This document shows positions 18,558 through 26,799 of a DNA stretch of 64,000 bases, one piece after another. Below the pieces are notes generated by a model. That model did no database searches and had not been told where the DNA came from. It worked only from the letters and a program-made list of their open reading frames with translations. Each line of letters opens with the position of its first letter. Position 1 is the first letter of the stretch. The translations under genes were made by a program, and so were the position numbers. This stretch comes from Candidatus Koribacter versatilis Ellin345 (GTDB taxonomy: Bacteria > Acidobacteriota > Terriglobia > Terriglobales > Acidobacteriaceae), in NCBI RefSeq assembly GCF_000014005.1, contig NC_008009.1, positions 992,001 to 1,056,000 on the forward strand, written 5' to 3'.

Positions 18558-18572
18558 TAACGGTGCGGATCG

Positions 18573-19097
18573 CTAGCTGGATCCGGCGCCTTGTCTCGAG
18601 GCTTCCGCGATTTTGCGTTCCAGGAACGCTACATGCTCGCCTTCAAAATCGGCGAGTTCGGTATAGAGTCGCTTCAACCTCGGGTCCTTACAGGCCTCGA
18701 TGAGGCCGGTGTAGAACTTCTTCGCCCCCACTTCCGCGGTGAGACCTACATGCAATGCGCGTTCTTTCGGAGTGCGGTGGTCCTGGGCGGTGACCCCGCT
18801 GAAGACATCAGCGTCTTCAAGGCGCGGAATCTCTACAAACTCGTAGATGTCGTCGTCGGTGAGGGCGCACGGCCGCTGTCCGAACAGTTCGCTGTAGCGG
18901 TTTTGCAGCAGCGTGCTGTGGTGGCGCTCTTCGGCGGCCATATCCCAAAAGACGCTGGCGATGGCGAGGGAATCGTCGTCGCGGAACTCGACAAACATCT
19001 CTGCGAAGCGATGGTAGATTTCAGCGTTTCGCTCTTCGACGAAGACGGCGGCGTGTAAGGCCTCCTGCTCCGTGAGCGCATTGAAAGTTCGTTTCAT
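18573..19097 (-). CDS. Ferritin-like / rubrerythrin-type di-iron protein
   Basis: About 174 residues from the ATG at 19097 (MKRTFNALTEQEALHAAVFVEERNAEIY). The four-helix iron-binding pattern is clear: EERNAEIYHRFAEMF, DMAAEERHHSTLL, LTAEVGAKKFYTGLIEA and DFEGEHVAFLERKIAE, giving two E-x6-Y-like and two E-xx-H pairs. There is no C-terminal rubredoxin CxxC module. Likely roles are iron storage or peroxide reduction. It follows the Cys-containing gene at 19179 on the same strand with an 81-base gap. Confidence 0.8.
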   Translation of the reverse strand: MKRTFNALTEQEALHAAVFVEERNAEIYHRFAEMFVEFRDDDSLAIASVFWDMAAEERHHSTLLQNRYSELFGQRPCALTDDDIYEFVEIPRLEDADVFSGVTAQDHRTPKERALHVGLTAEVGAKKFYTGLIEACKDPRLKRLYTELADFEGEHVAFLERKIAEASRQGAGSS

Positions 19098-19178
19098 CAC
19101 GCGAAGTATGTCTCCACTCTCGTAAGTCCGCAAGAGCGACCATACGTAAATCAACAGCAGAACCTAGAACGGGAATAC

Positions 19179-19541
19179 CTAGACTTTCCCGTTAGCCCGT
19201 TCCTGCTCGAGCTTGGCGATGGTATCCCGCAGCCATGCCTTGAGGTTCGCTTCCAACTCGGCTTCACTCTGGCGGGTCTCGATCGTCAAACCGGAAGGAG
19301 TAAGCGGGATGAAGTGACAGGGCGCGTCTTCGCGACGATATTGGTCAGGCACAAAGTCCCAGAGAAGGCAATTCCGGCACGGGTTGGGGCGACGCGGAAG
19401 CCCGTAGTTGATGCAGGAAAGCGAATCCTGGAACGGAGATATGGGGACTAGCGGGTTCTTTTGAGCGCGATAGCCGCCCTGTTCAAGGAAATTGAGTTCG
19501 TAGCGCAGGACTTCGAGGACATCGCGGGAATCGTCTGACAT
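19179..19541 (-). CDS. Conserved-looking protein with four cysteines, unknown function
   Basis: 120 residues. A compact motif LPRRPNPCRNCLLWDFVPDQYRR, with a Cys before it (SLSCINYG) and one after (DAPCHFIPL), suggests a structural metal site. The C-terminal part (SEAELEANLKAWLRDTIAKLEQERANG) is a charged helix that may form a coiled coil. I do not recognise a named family. It lies upstream of the ferritin-like gene on the same strand and is divergent from the radical SAM gene at 19759. Confidence 0.6.
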   Translation of the reverse strand: MSDDSRDVLEVLRYELNFLEQGGYRAQKNPLVPISPFQDSLSCINYGLPRRPNPCRNCLLWDFVPDQYRREDAPCHFIPLTPSGLTIETRQSEAELEANLKAWLRDTIAKLEQERANGKV

Positions 19542-19758
19542 GGCAGGACCTTGGCGGGCCGGTCTCGTGGCCAGTTACCAGCCTGTGTGATTTTCGGCGG
19601 TTACGACCGCAGAAGCGGTGATTCACCTCACAATCGCATGTGACGGCTCCCGGGCAATGCCGCTGGGGTGGTATGCGAAACTTCCGCGCGCTGTGACACT
19701 TATCACAGTCGGCAGGTCCTCCGTCTGCGAACTTGGGTGTGCAACGGAGGATGGCCGG

Positions 19759-20886
19759 ATGAGACCGAACGTGGATTTCAACGAAAAGCCGTTTATCGCG
19801 ATCTGGGAGACGACACAGGCGTGTGACCTGGCATGCGTGCATTGTCGCGCATGCGCCCAGCCGCAGCGGAGTAGCGATGAACTCACCACCGCTGACGCGA
19901 AAAAGCTGGTGGATGAGATCGCCGAGATGGCGGTGCCGGTGTTCGTGCTCACAGGTGGCGATCCGCTGAAACGGCCGGACATTTTTGAGATTGTGGGCTA
20001 CGCGGCTTCACGGAAGGTGCGGATTTCGTTGACACCAAGCGCCACGCCGTTGCTGACACGGGAGGCGATCCTGCGGCTGAAGGAAGCAGGACTGGCGCGG
20101 TTGGCGGTGAGCCTGGACGGCCCCACGGCAGAAATCCACGACGCATTCCGGAAAGTTGCTGGATCGTTCCAATGGACGATGGACGCGGTGCGCTGGGCCC
20201 GCGAAATTGGGCTTCCGGTGCAGATCAACACGACGATCACACGGCACAACTTCCACCAGATCCACGATGTGATTGCACTGCTGGAAAAGCTGGATATCAC
20301 GTTGTGGAGCGTGTTCTTCCTGGTGCCAACGGGGCGAGGGCAGGACATCGGGCTGCTTTCCGCTGAGGAGTTCGAGCAGGTCTTTGAGACTCTGTACCAG
20401 ACGGCGCAACGGTCGCTGTTCGACATCAAGAGCACGGAAGCGCAGCACTATCGCCGCTACCTGCTGCAGCGCAGGACCGAGGGGAGAAAGCAAGAGTCGG
20501 TAAGCGGCGAGCGGATGCCGCAATTGGCTTCGGCGATGACGGAAGACGGGATCGGCCGCGCGATGGGTATCAACGATGGAAAAGGTTTCGTGTTCATCTC
20601 GCACAAGGGCGATGTATTTCCAAGTGGATTCCTGCCCATCTCGGGAGGGAACATTCGGAGGGAGTCGCTGGCAAAGATCTATCGCGAGTCGCCGCTGTTC
20701 AAATCGCTGCGTGACACCGCAAGTTTGAAAGGGAAGTGCGGGCGGTGCGAGTTCCGGGAAATCTGCGGTGGGTCGCGGGCGAGGGCTCACGCAGTATATG
20801 GAAGTCCGTACGCGGAAGAGCCCTGCTGCGTGTATCAACCGAAGCGACTGGAGCAGCCGGAGACTGTGGAAGTGGCGTGCGACTAA
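19759..20886 (+). CDS. Radical SAM/SPASM domain protein (TIGR04053-like)
   Basis: About 375 residues from ATG 19759, preceded by CGGAGG. The SAM cluster is ETTQACDLACVHCRACA (Cys22, 26, 29), with LTGGDPLKR and SLDGPTAEIHDAFR following. The C-terminal SPASM region has KGKCGRCEFREICGGSRARA and EPCCVYQPK, which should hold auxiliary iron-sulfur clusters. The opening FNEKPFIAIWETTQACDL is typical of the TIGR04053 group, close to heme- and peptide-modifying SPASM enzymes. The substrate is unknown and no precursor peptide gene was recognised nearby. Its TAA overlaps the convergent stop at 20883-20885. Confidence 0.85.
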   Translation: MRPNVDFNEKPFIAIWETTQACDLACVHCRACAQPQRSSDELTTADAKKLVDEIAEMAVPVFVLTGGDPLKRPDIFEIVGYAASRKVRISLTPSATPLLTREAILRLKEAGLARLAVSLDGPTAEIHDAFRKVAGSFQWTMDAVRWAREIGLPVQINTTITRHNFHQIHDVIALLEKLDITLWSVFFLVPTGRGQDIGLLSAEEFEQVFETLYQTAQRSLFDIKSTEAQHYRRYLLQRRTEGRKQESVSGERMPQLASAMTEDGIGRAMGINDGKGFVFISHKGDVFPSGFLPISGGNIRRESLAKIYRESPLFKSLRDTASLKGKCGRCEFREICGGSRARAHAVYGSPYAEEPCCVYQPKRLEQPETVEVACD

Positions 20887-23102
20887 GGCCGCCAGGAGTA
20901 CGTGTATTTCACCACGAAACGATGTTGATAGTAGCGAGCTGCGTTGTCGGCAAGGCTGGCAAACTGCTGTCCGGCGTTGTAGATGACATAGAGGTCACTA
21001 TCCGGCCGGTAATTCCAACGTAATCGGACGTTCGCGGTGGCTGCTTGTGCGTTGGATGTATCCATCTGCAATACGGTTGAGAGCGAGAGGAAGCGAGAGA
21101 AGGCGTAGTCGGTCTCGAGTGCGCCAAAGAGGACCGAGAAGTTTCCGTTTTCGATAGGGAGCAAGAAGCGGTTCCACTGCTCGCTGAAAGTGAACGAGAG
21201 GCGCTCACTTCGCCGGTAGCTGGAGCGGATGCGGAACTCGTTCAACCTGCCGTTGTAATATCCACCCCAACGTTCATAGAAACCGATGGTCCAGCGCTTG
21301 TCCTGAGGCGAACCGTAAGTGAGCTGATGGCGTGCCCAGTTGTAGACACCCACCGGGATGTAGACGTTCTTGTAGATGTTGAACGGTTCGGTGAGTCGCT
21401 GGGCGTCGGCCTCGATGATGTCATCGTCGGTGTACGAGCCGTTGTGAAATTCCGCGCGGAAGGTAGTTTGCCACTGCTGGCTCTCGACTTCTCCCTGCAA
21501 GGTGGGGCCGTGGAAGAAGAAGCCTTCGAGCTGCACTTCGCGGATTCCAAGGATCTTGGGACGGTACTTGAATGCTGAATCGAGATAGTCGCACTGACAG
21601 TCGGGACGTTCGAGGAAACCAACTTCAGGGTTGAACTGCGCGCCGATGGTGCGGTGATCGTAGAAGAAATCAAACCAATTAGAGCGGTAGCTGGCCCCTC
21701 CACCGATGTCGGTTTGGCCGCTGGATACCCCGGGCGAGCGAGTCTCGGTGGCGAATCCGTTGAGTGCAAGATTCTTAAACAAGATAAAGCGGGCATCTAC
21801 GCCTGCGGTTTCGTTGAACGGATCGTCCGGATTACCAGAGCGTTTGTCGATGCCCATGGCCCCGATGTAGGAGCCGCCGCCGAGCGAATACTTGACGCGA
21901 CCGACAGCGAAATTGGCATAAGGGTTCGGGCCAGAGTGGCGGGTGTTCACATCCATGACGCCGAACTCGAAGCCCGCTGCTGTTCCGGTGACCTTAGCGC
22001 CGCCGTTGATAGGGACCTGCTGGCCTGAGATCGGATCGATGCCGATCTGTCGGCTGAAGAACAGCTGATCGTTTTCACCACCGACACCGAAATTGAAGAC
22101 GCCAGAGTTCTCGAGGAAGAATTGGCGTTTTTCTGGATAAAAGAGCTGATAGGGCGTGAGGTTGAAGCGTTGAACGTCTACGTCGCTGTCAGCAAAGTCG
22201 GTGTTGCCGGTGAGATTCGCGACAATATTGGAGCGGATGCCGATCTTCACGTCCACGCCGCCGGTGTAGATGCCAGAAGAGCCCGGCGTGAGTCCTGCGG
22301 AATTGGCGTCCGAAGGTAAATGATTGAAGCCGACGAGACCGTAGGGCTTGACGATGAATAGGCGGCCGCTGCCGATGTCGGTGATGCCGCGCAGCGTGCC
22401 TGCCTGGCTGATTTTCGCGGTACCAAAAGTGCGACGCCAAGCCGCCCAAAGGTCCTCTTCGTTCTTGCGTCGCACGAAGCGCTTGAAGTTGATTCCCCAA
22501 ACGACGTCGCTCGATGCCATGAAGTTCATGGTCGAGAAGGGGATGCCCACGGTAGCCGTCCAACCTTCCTCCGTAATGCGGGCTTCAGAGACCCAGACGC
22601 CGTCCCATCCGGGATCACCGTCATCGGAATCGCTGTGCTGCTCATCGGTGATCAGTGCATCGCGCTGTGTGCCGAGCGGATTGACCTGGAAAACGTAACC
22701 GTTGCGGCGATCGAAGCGAGAGTCGACGACGATTTCGAAATAATCATCGAGCTCCTGGGTTACGTCGCGGCGCAGCTGGGTGGCGACGATTCCGTTTGGC
22801 TTGCGGTCGCGGCAGAGGATGCCGAAGAAGATCTCGCTGCGGGTGTAGAGAATGCGGACCTCAGTCGTCTCGGTCGCCGGTAGGCCTTCATTGGGTTCGC
22901 GCTGGCGGAAGTCGGAAATGGGGGTAGCGAGATTCCAGAGAGGGTCGGCGAGCGTGCCATCGAGCTTTGGGGCATCGTCGACGCGAGTGGCCACCGCGGT
23001 GTAGGGAGGTGGCTCCGACACTTGCGCCTGGGCAAGAAGTGCGGTCCAAATTGCCGCCATTAGGACGGACAAAAGTCGTCGTTTGCGCACGCGGATGCTC
23101 AC
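20883..23102 (-). CDS. DUF5916 outer-membrane-type protein with N-terminal CBM9/DOMON-like domain
   Basis: About 739 residues. The open frame reaches GTG 23132, but GTG 23102 begins a cleaner signal peptide (VRKRRLLSVLMAAIWTALLAQAQ), and a TATAGT box at 23133-23138 on the minus strand would place the transcript start downstream of 23132. Residues about 45-200 form a carbohydrate-binding-9/DOMON-like sandwich (LDGTLADPLWNLATPISDF, ...FFGILCRD, DDYFEIVVDSRFDRRNGYVF). The rest is DUF5916, with beta-barrel-like alternation and an aromatic ending FVVKYTYSWRP, as expected of an outer-membrane beta barrel. The function of the family is unclear. It is common in Acidobacteria and Bacteroidetes. Confidence 0.8.
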   Translation of the reverse strand: MSIRVRKRRLLSVLMAAIWTALLAQAQVSEPPPYTAVATRVDDAPKLDGTLADPLWNLATPISDFRQREPNEGLPATETTEVRILYTRSEIFFGILCRDRKPNGIVATQLRRDVTQELDDYFEIVVDSRFDRRNGYVFQVNPLGTQRDALITDEQHSDSDDGDPGWDGVWVSEARITEEGWTATVGIPFSTMNFMASSDVVWGINFKRFVRRKNEEDLWAAWRRTFGTAKISQAGTLRGITDIGSGRLFIVKPYGLVGFNHLPSDANSAGLTPGSSGIYTGGVDVKIGIRSNIVANLTGNTDFADSDVDVQRFNLTPYQLFYPEKRQFFLENSGVFNFGVGGENDQLFFSRQIGIDPISGQQVPINGGAKVTGTAAGFEFGVMDVNTRHSGPNPYANFAVGRVKYSLGGGSYIGAMGIDKRSGNPDDPFNETAGVDARFILFKNLALNGFATETRSPGVSSGQTDIGGGASYRSNWFDFFYDHRTIGAQFNPEVGFLERPDCQCDYLDSAFKYRPKILGIREVQLEGFFFHGPTLQGEVESQQWQTTFRAEFHNGSYTDDDIIEADAQRLTEPFNIYKNVYIPVGVYNWARHQLTYGSPQDKRWTIGFYERWGGYYNGRLNEFRIRSSYRRSERLSFTFSEQWNRFLLPIENGNFSVLFGALETDYAFSRFLSLSTVLQMDTSNAQAATANVRLRWNYRPDSDLYVIYNAGQQFASLADNAARYYQHRFVVKYTYSWRP

Positions 23103-23204
23103 AGCGGATTCAGGTTCTGTGGAACAGGCCACTATAAGGGGCGGGATTGGCTGTAGTCACGCAGGGAGTGCGATTCGAATGTCGCAATGGGAGAAGTGCG
23201 CGAG

Positions 23205-23234
23205 TTGTCGGTTTTGGAGGGTATGTTGTAAAAT
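23205..23234 (+). promoter_or_regulatory. Predicted sigma-70 promoter for the tRNA genes
   Basis: TTGTCG (23205-23210), 18-base spacer, TAAAAT (23229-23234). The expected start is about six bases before the first base of tRNA-Gly. Confidence 0.5.
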
Positions 23235-23246
23235 CAATGAGAACGA

Positions 23247-23321
<75 letters not shown>

Positions 23322-23411
23322 GTATTCCGGTTGCTTTCCCTCGCAGCGGCGAGGGTTTCGTGTTTTTACCCGGGAATCGTCGTTAGGGTAAAATACCTTC
23401 AGCTTCAATCA

Positions 23412-23486
23412 GGCGCGGTACCCAAGTGGTAAGGGAGAGGTCTGCAAAACCTTTATGCGTCGGTTCGATTCCGACCCGCGCCTCCA
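23412..23486 (+). tRNA. tRNA-Cys (anticodon GCA)
   Basis: 75 bases with encoded CCA. The acceptor GGCGCGG pairs with CCGCGCC. The anticodon loop CTGCAAA carries GCA, closed by GAGGT/ACCTT, and the T-arm is GTCGG-TTCGATT-CCGAC. It lies 90 bases after tRNA-Gly and is probably co-transcribed or uses a TAAAAT box near 23390. Confidence 0.94.
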
Positions 23487-23534
23487 AATCCTTCCTAGTA
23501 ATTCTCCCGAATACATCACGTTATGAGCCTGGAT

Positions 23535-23603
23535 CGCTTTGGGTTCCTTCGGGTTCGATGGGGTAAATCACCCACGATCGACTCGAAAAACGGACCCAAA
23601 GCG
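23535..23603. repeat. Long inverted repeat downstream of tRNA-Cys
   Basis: CGCTTTGGGTTC (23535-23546) is complementary to GGACCCAAAGCG (23592-23603) over 12 bp with one G-U. The 45-base interior contains a second, weaker complementary pair around TCGATGGGG and CCCACGATCGA. It could be a structured RNA or the end of the tRNA transcript. No long U-tract follows. Confidence 0.45.
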
Positions 23604-23758
23604 CACGGGATGGCGGGTCCGTTTTGCGTTCCGGCCTATCCACAACGGGCCGTCTTTTGCGCATAGCTCGTTCGCGAGGAATGGGGCATTTTCTTCGGTC
23701 GAATCGGATAAAATGTCCACCGCTCACCGTTTCGCGAAACTCAATCGTGGAGAAAACA

Positions 23759-24007
23759 ATGAAGAGATCTCCGTTTCTCGCAATGGCCCTGCTCGCGTCT
23801 GTATTTGCCTTTTCCGCTCATGCGCAGGACGCCGTGAAAAAAGAAGCAGCCGTCAAACCTGCCGATCCGGAGTTGAAGGTTGTGGTCGATTCGTGGAATG
23901 AAGTCGGTAACAAGCTCGTCGCCATGGCCGAAGATTTTCCCGAAGACAAGTACGACTTCAAGCCCACGCTCATGTTTTCGAATTCTCGGTACCGCTTGCA
24001 GACCTGA
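23759..24007 (+). pseudogene. Truncated DinB-like secreted protein (N-terminal fragment)
   Basis: Starts at ATG 23759 with GGAG upstream, then a signal peptide (MKRSPFLAMALLASVFAFSAHA) and VVVDSWNEVGNKLVAMAEDFPEDKYDFKPT. This last segment is the opening helix of DinB/YfiT-like proteins of about 170-180 residues. After KPT (around 23968) the reading changes to an unrelated LMFSNSRYRLQT and stops. The lost C-terminal two-thirds would carry the metal-binding histidines. The DNA after the break encodes part of a different protein in another frame (23969-24120). Confidence 0.7.
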
Positions 24008-24120
24008 AGCCAGGTACTTACGTCTGCCAGGTGAATATCATTGATGATTCACGTGGGGCGTTCGTGTTTCCTCGCACAACGTTGACCATCCGACCTCCGA
24101 CAGACCGGCGCGGCGAATAG
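23969..24120 (+). pseudogene. C-terminal fragment of a VWFA-related secreted protein
   Basis: In the frame shifted relative to the preceding fragment, bases 23974-24120 read VFEFSVPLADLKPGTYVCQV and continue NIIDDSRGAFVFPRTTLTIR to a TAG stop. A segment of this kind (LADLKPGxYxCQVNxIDD..G.FxFPR) closes VWFA-related proteins that are abundant in Acidobacteria. No start or upstream part of that protein is present. The fragment is joined directly to the DinB fragment, marking a deletion or recombination junction. Confidence 0.6.
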
Positions 24121-24256
24121 GTCTGTTCGTGGTTTACGCTGTCGCTTCGCAGCGAATGCGTAACCTCATTCGTCGTGACAGTACTGGTAGTTCACTCAGT
24201 TTACGTGGCCTTCCGATATCAGCAACATGGACAAGACAGATATCTGGAGCGAGAAC

Positions 24257-26755
24257 ATGAGCAATACGCCAGTCACCGCACAACCCTCCAACGACGCTCA
24301 TACCTTGCTCAAACAATATGGATGTGGCCCTATCCCGTTCTCCGGGACCGACAACGCATTTTACGAGCGTCATTTTGTTTTCGACAAAGTCCTCGATAAA
24401 CGCGAGAGTACGGCGCGTGATCAATTCGAGGCGTTCGCACGGTCCGTTCGTGATGTCCTTTCACAACGATGGGTGCTGACAGAACAGATTTACGGGCGAC
24501 AGAACGCGAAACGCATTTACTACGTCTCCATGGAGTTTCTGATCGGTCGTTCGCTGGCCAACAATGTCACTAATCTTTTGCTGGATCCTCTCATCCAGGA
24601 TTCCCTCAAACAAAAGAAGCTGGATTGGATCGAATTGATCGAGCAAGAACCCGATGCCGGTCTCGGCAACGGCGGATTAGGTCGACTGGCGGCGTGCTTC
24701 CTTGATTCAATGGCGACTCTGCAATTGGCCGCCATGGGATATGGACTGCGCTATGAATACGGAATTTTCAAGCAATCTATAAACGATGGTTGGCAGGAGG
24801 AGACCGCCGACAATTGGTTGCGCCATCCGGATCCATGGGAGGTCGCTCGGCCGAACGAGGCCGTCGAGATCAAGCTGAACTGCTCGTTTGAGTTGCACAA
24901 CGGTGTCTTGCGGGCGATCCCCGGTCGCCCTTCAACCATGATCGGGATCCCGTATGACCGCCCGGTTGTCGGCTACGGCGGCAAGACCGTGAATACCCTT
25001 CGGCTCTGGGCCGCATCTGCGGCCGACTACTTCGATTTTAGAGAATTCAGCGGTGGCGATTTCGTCGGCGCGTTGGCTGAGACTTTGACCGCTGAGACGC
25101 TGACACGCGTTCTCTATCCCGACGATTCCACCTCTTTCGGGCAGGCTCTTCGCTTGGTGCAGGAATATTTCCTGGCAGCGTGTTCGGTGGCGGACTTGAT
25201 CCGGCGTTTCCGCAAGCACAACAGTGATTGGAATTTGCTTCCCGAAAAAGTTGCGGTGCAGCTGAATGATACGCATCCAGCACTGACGGTCCCTGAACTG
25301 ATGAGAGTCCTACTGGACGAAGCGAATCTCGGCTGGGAAACGGCTTGGGACCTCACCCGACGTACCCTCGCTTACACGAACCATACGCTCTTGCCCGAGG
25401 CGATGGAGAAGTGGCCGGTTGCCTGGTTCGAACTCATGCTGCCGCGACATCTCCAGATCATGCTTGAGATCAATCAACGTCATCTCGACGCTGTCCGGAC
25501 CAAATTCCCGGGCGAGAACGAACGATGCACCCGGATGAGTCTGCTCGAGGAAGGCTCCCCAAAGAAGCTCCGCATGGCCAACCTCGCGATTGTTGGATCG
25601 CACAGTACGAATGGCGTTGCAGCCCTCCATTCGCAACTCCTCAGGACGACGACCCTGAAGGACTTTGGAGAGATGTTTCCTGATCGATTTAACAATAAGA
25701 CCAATGGAGTCACGCCGCGCCGTTGGCTCCTATTAGCAAATCCGGCGCTTGCGCGAAACATTACGGAGGCGATCGGTGATGGGTGGATCAGGGATCTCGA
25801 TCAACTTATCAAACTCAAGCCGCTCGCCGAGGACTGCGCCTTCTTGGCAGCGATTCGCAAATCGAAGTACCAGGCAAAATCCGAATTTGCAAATTGGCTC
25901 CTTCGAACCAGTGGGGTGAAGCTCGATCCTGACACGATTTTCGATAGCCAGGTGAAACGGATTCACGAATACAAACGGCAACTGTTGAACGCATTACGAA
26001 TCGTGGTCCTTTATAACCGGCTGCGACAGAACCCCGAACTCGCAATGGCGCCCCGAACATTTCTGTTTGCGGGCAAAGCTGCACCTGCTTATCACTTTGC
26101 GAAGTTGGTCATCAAGTTCATCAACAATCTTGCAGGCACAATCGAGGGCGATCCGGTCGTTCGGGGGAGACTCCGTGTCGTGTTCCTGCCCGACTATTCC
26201 GTTTCCATGGCCGAGCACCTGATTCCGGCTACCGAGGTATCGAACCAGATTTCTACTGCCGGTTACGAAGCCAGCGGCACCAGCAACATGAAGTTCATGA
26301 TGAACGGAGCACTGACGATCGGAACGCGCGACGGTGCAACCATCGAGATGGCCGAGGCCGCCGGCGAAGAAAACTTTTTCCTGTTTGGCCTAACCGCCGA
26401 TCAGGTATCGCAGAATCGCACATGGTATTCCCCGCGCTGGCATTATGAGAACGAGCCGGAGACGCGTGCAGCATTGGAACTGATCTTCTCCAACCACTTC
26501 AGCCGCCACGAGCCGAATGTCTTCGAGCCGTTCCGCCAACTACTTCTGGATAAGGGCGATTACTACATGCACCTTGCTGATTTAGGAAGTTATCTCGCGG
26601 CGGACCAGCAACTCACTGCGCTGTACAAGATTACTGACGCATGGGCTAGCAAGGCCGTTTTGAACGTCGCCCACGCGGGCAGATTCTCCAGCGATCGAAC
26701 AATTGCGGAATACGCGGCGGACATTTGGGACGCCAAACCGTGCCCGGTGTCATAG
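24257..26755 (+). CDS. glgP: Glycogen/starch phosphorylase
   Basis: About 832 residues. ATG 24257 is chosen over 24227 because CTGGAG stands eight bases upstream. The enzyme uses phosphate to release glucose-1-phosphate from glycogen ends, with pyridoxal phosphate as cofactor. Family marks are EQEPDAGLGNGGLGRLAACFLDS (about 135-160), VQLNDTHPAL, NKTNGVTPRRWL, DSQVKRIHEYKRQLLN and the PLP site EASGTSNMKFMMNGAL with the cofactor lysine in NMKF. Length matches the 800-840 residues usual for the family. It is a single-gene unit with the other glycogen gene 6 kb away. Confidence 0.95.
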   Translation: MSNTPVTAQPSNDAHTLLKQYGCGPIPFSGTDNAFYERHFVFDKVLDKRESTARDQFEAFARSVRDVLSQRWVLTEQIYGRQNAKRIYYVSMEFLIGRSLANNVTNLLLDPLIQDSLKQKKLDWIELIEQEPDAGLGNGGLGRLAACFLDSMATLQLAAMGYGLRYEYGIFKQSINDGWQEETADNWLRHPDPWEVARPNEAVEIKLNCSFELHNGVLRAIPGRPSTMIGIPYDRPVVGYGGKTVNTLRLWAASAADYFDFREFSGGDFVGALAETLTAETLTRVLYPDDSTSFGQALRLVQEYFLAACSVADLIRRFRKHNSDWNLLPEKVAVQLNDTHPALTVPELMRVLLDEANLGWETAWDLTRRTLAYTNHTLLPEAMEKWPVAWFELMLPRHLQIMLEINQRHLDAVRTKFPGENERCTRMSLLEEGSPKKLRMANLAIVGSHSTNGVAALHSQLLRTTTLKDFGEMFPDRFNNKTNGVTPRRWLLLANPALARNITEAIGDGWIRDLDQLIKLKPLAEDCAFLAAIRKSKYQAKSEFANWLLRTSGVKLDPDTIFDSQVKRIHEYKRQLLNALRIVVLYNRLRQNPELAMAPRTFLFAGKAAPAYHFAKLVIKFINNLAGTIEGDPVVRGRLRVVFLPDYSVSMAEHLIPATEVSNQISTAGYEASGTSNMKFMMNGALTIGTRDGATIEMAEAAGEENFFLFGLTADQVSQNRTWYSPRWHYENEPETRAALELIFSNHFSRHEPNVFEPFRQLLLDKGDYYMHLADLGSYLAADQQLTALYKITDAWASKAVLNVAHAGRFSSDRTIAEYAADIWDAKPCPVS

Positions 26756-26799
26756 CCGAGAAGGTAGAAACCTGTGGGTCCTCGCCTTCGCTGAAACAC

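Noticed and set aside
23412-23486. tRNA-Sec or another unusual tRNA
   Set aside because: The anticodon is GCA and the arms have standard lengths, so it is an ordinary tRNA-Cys.
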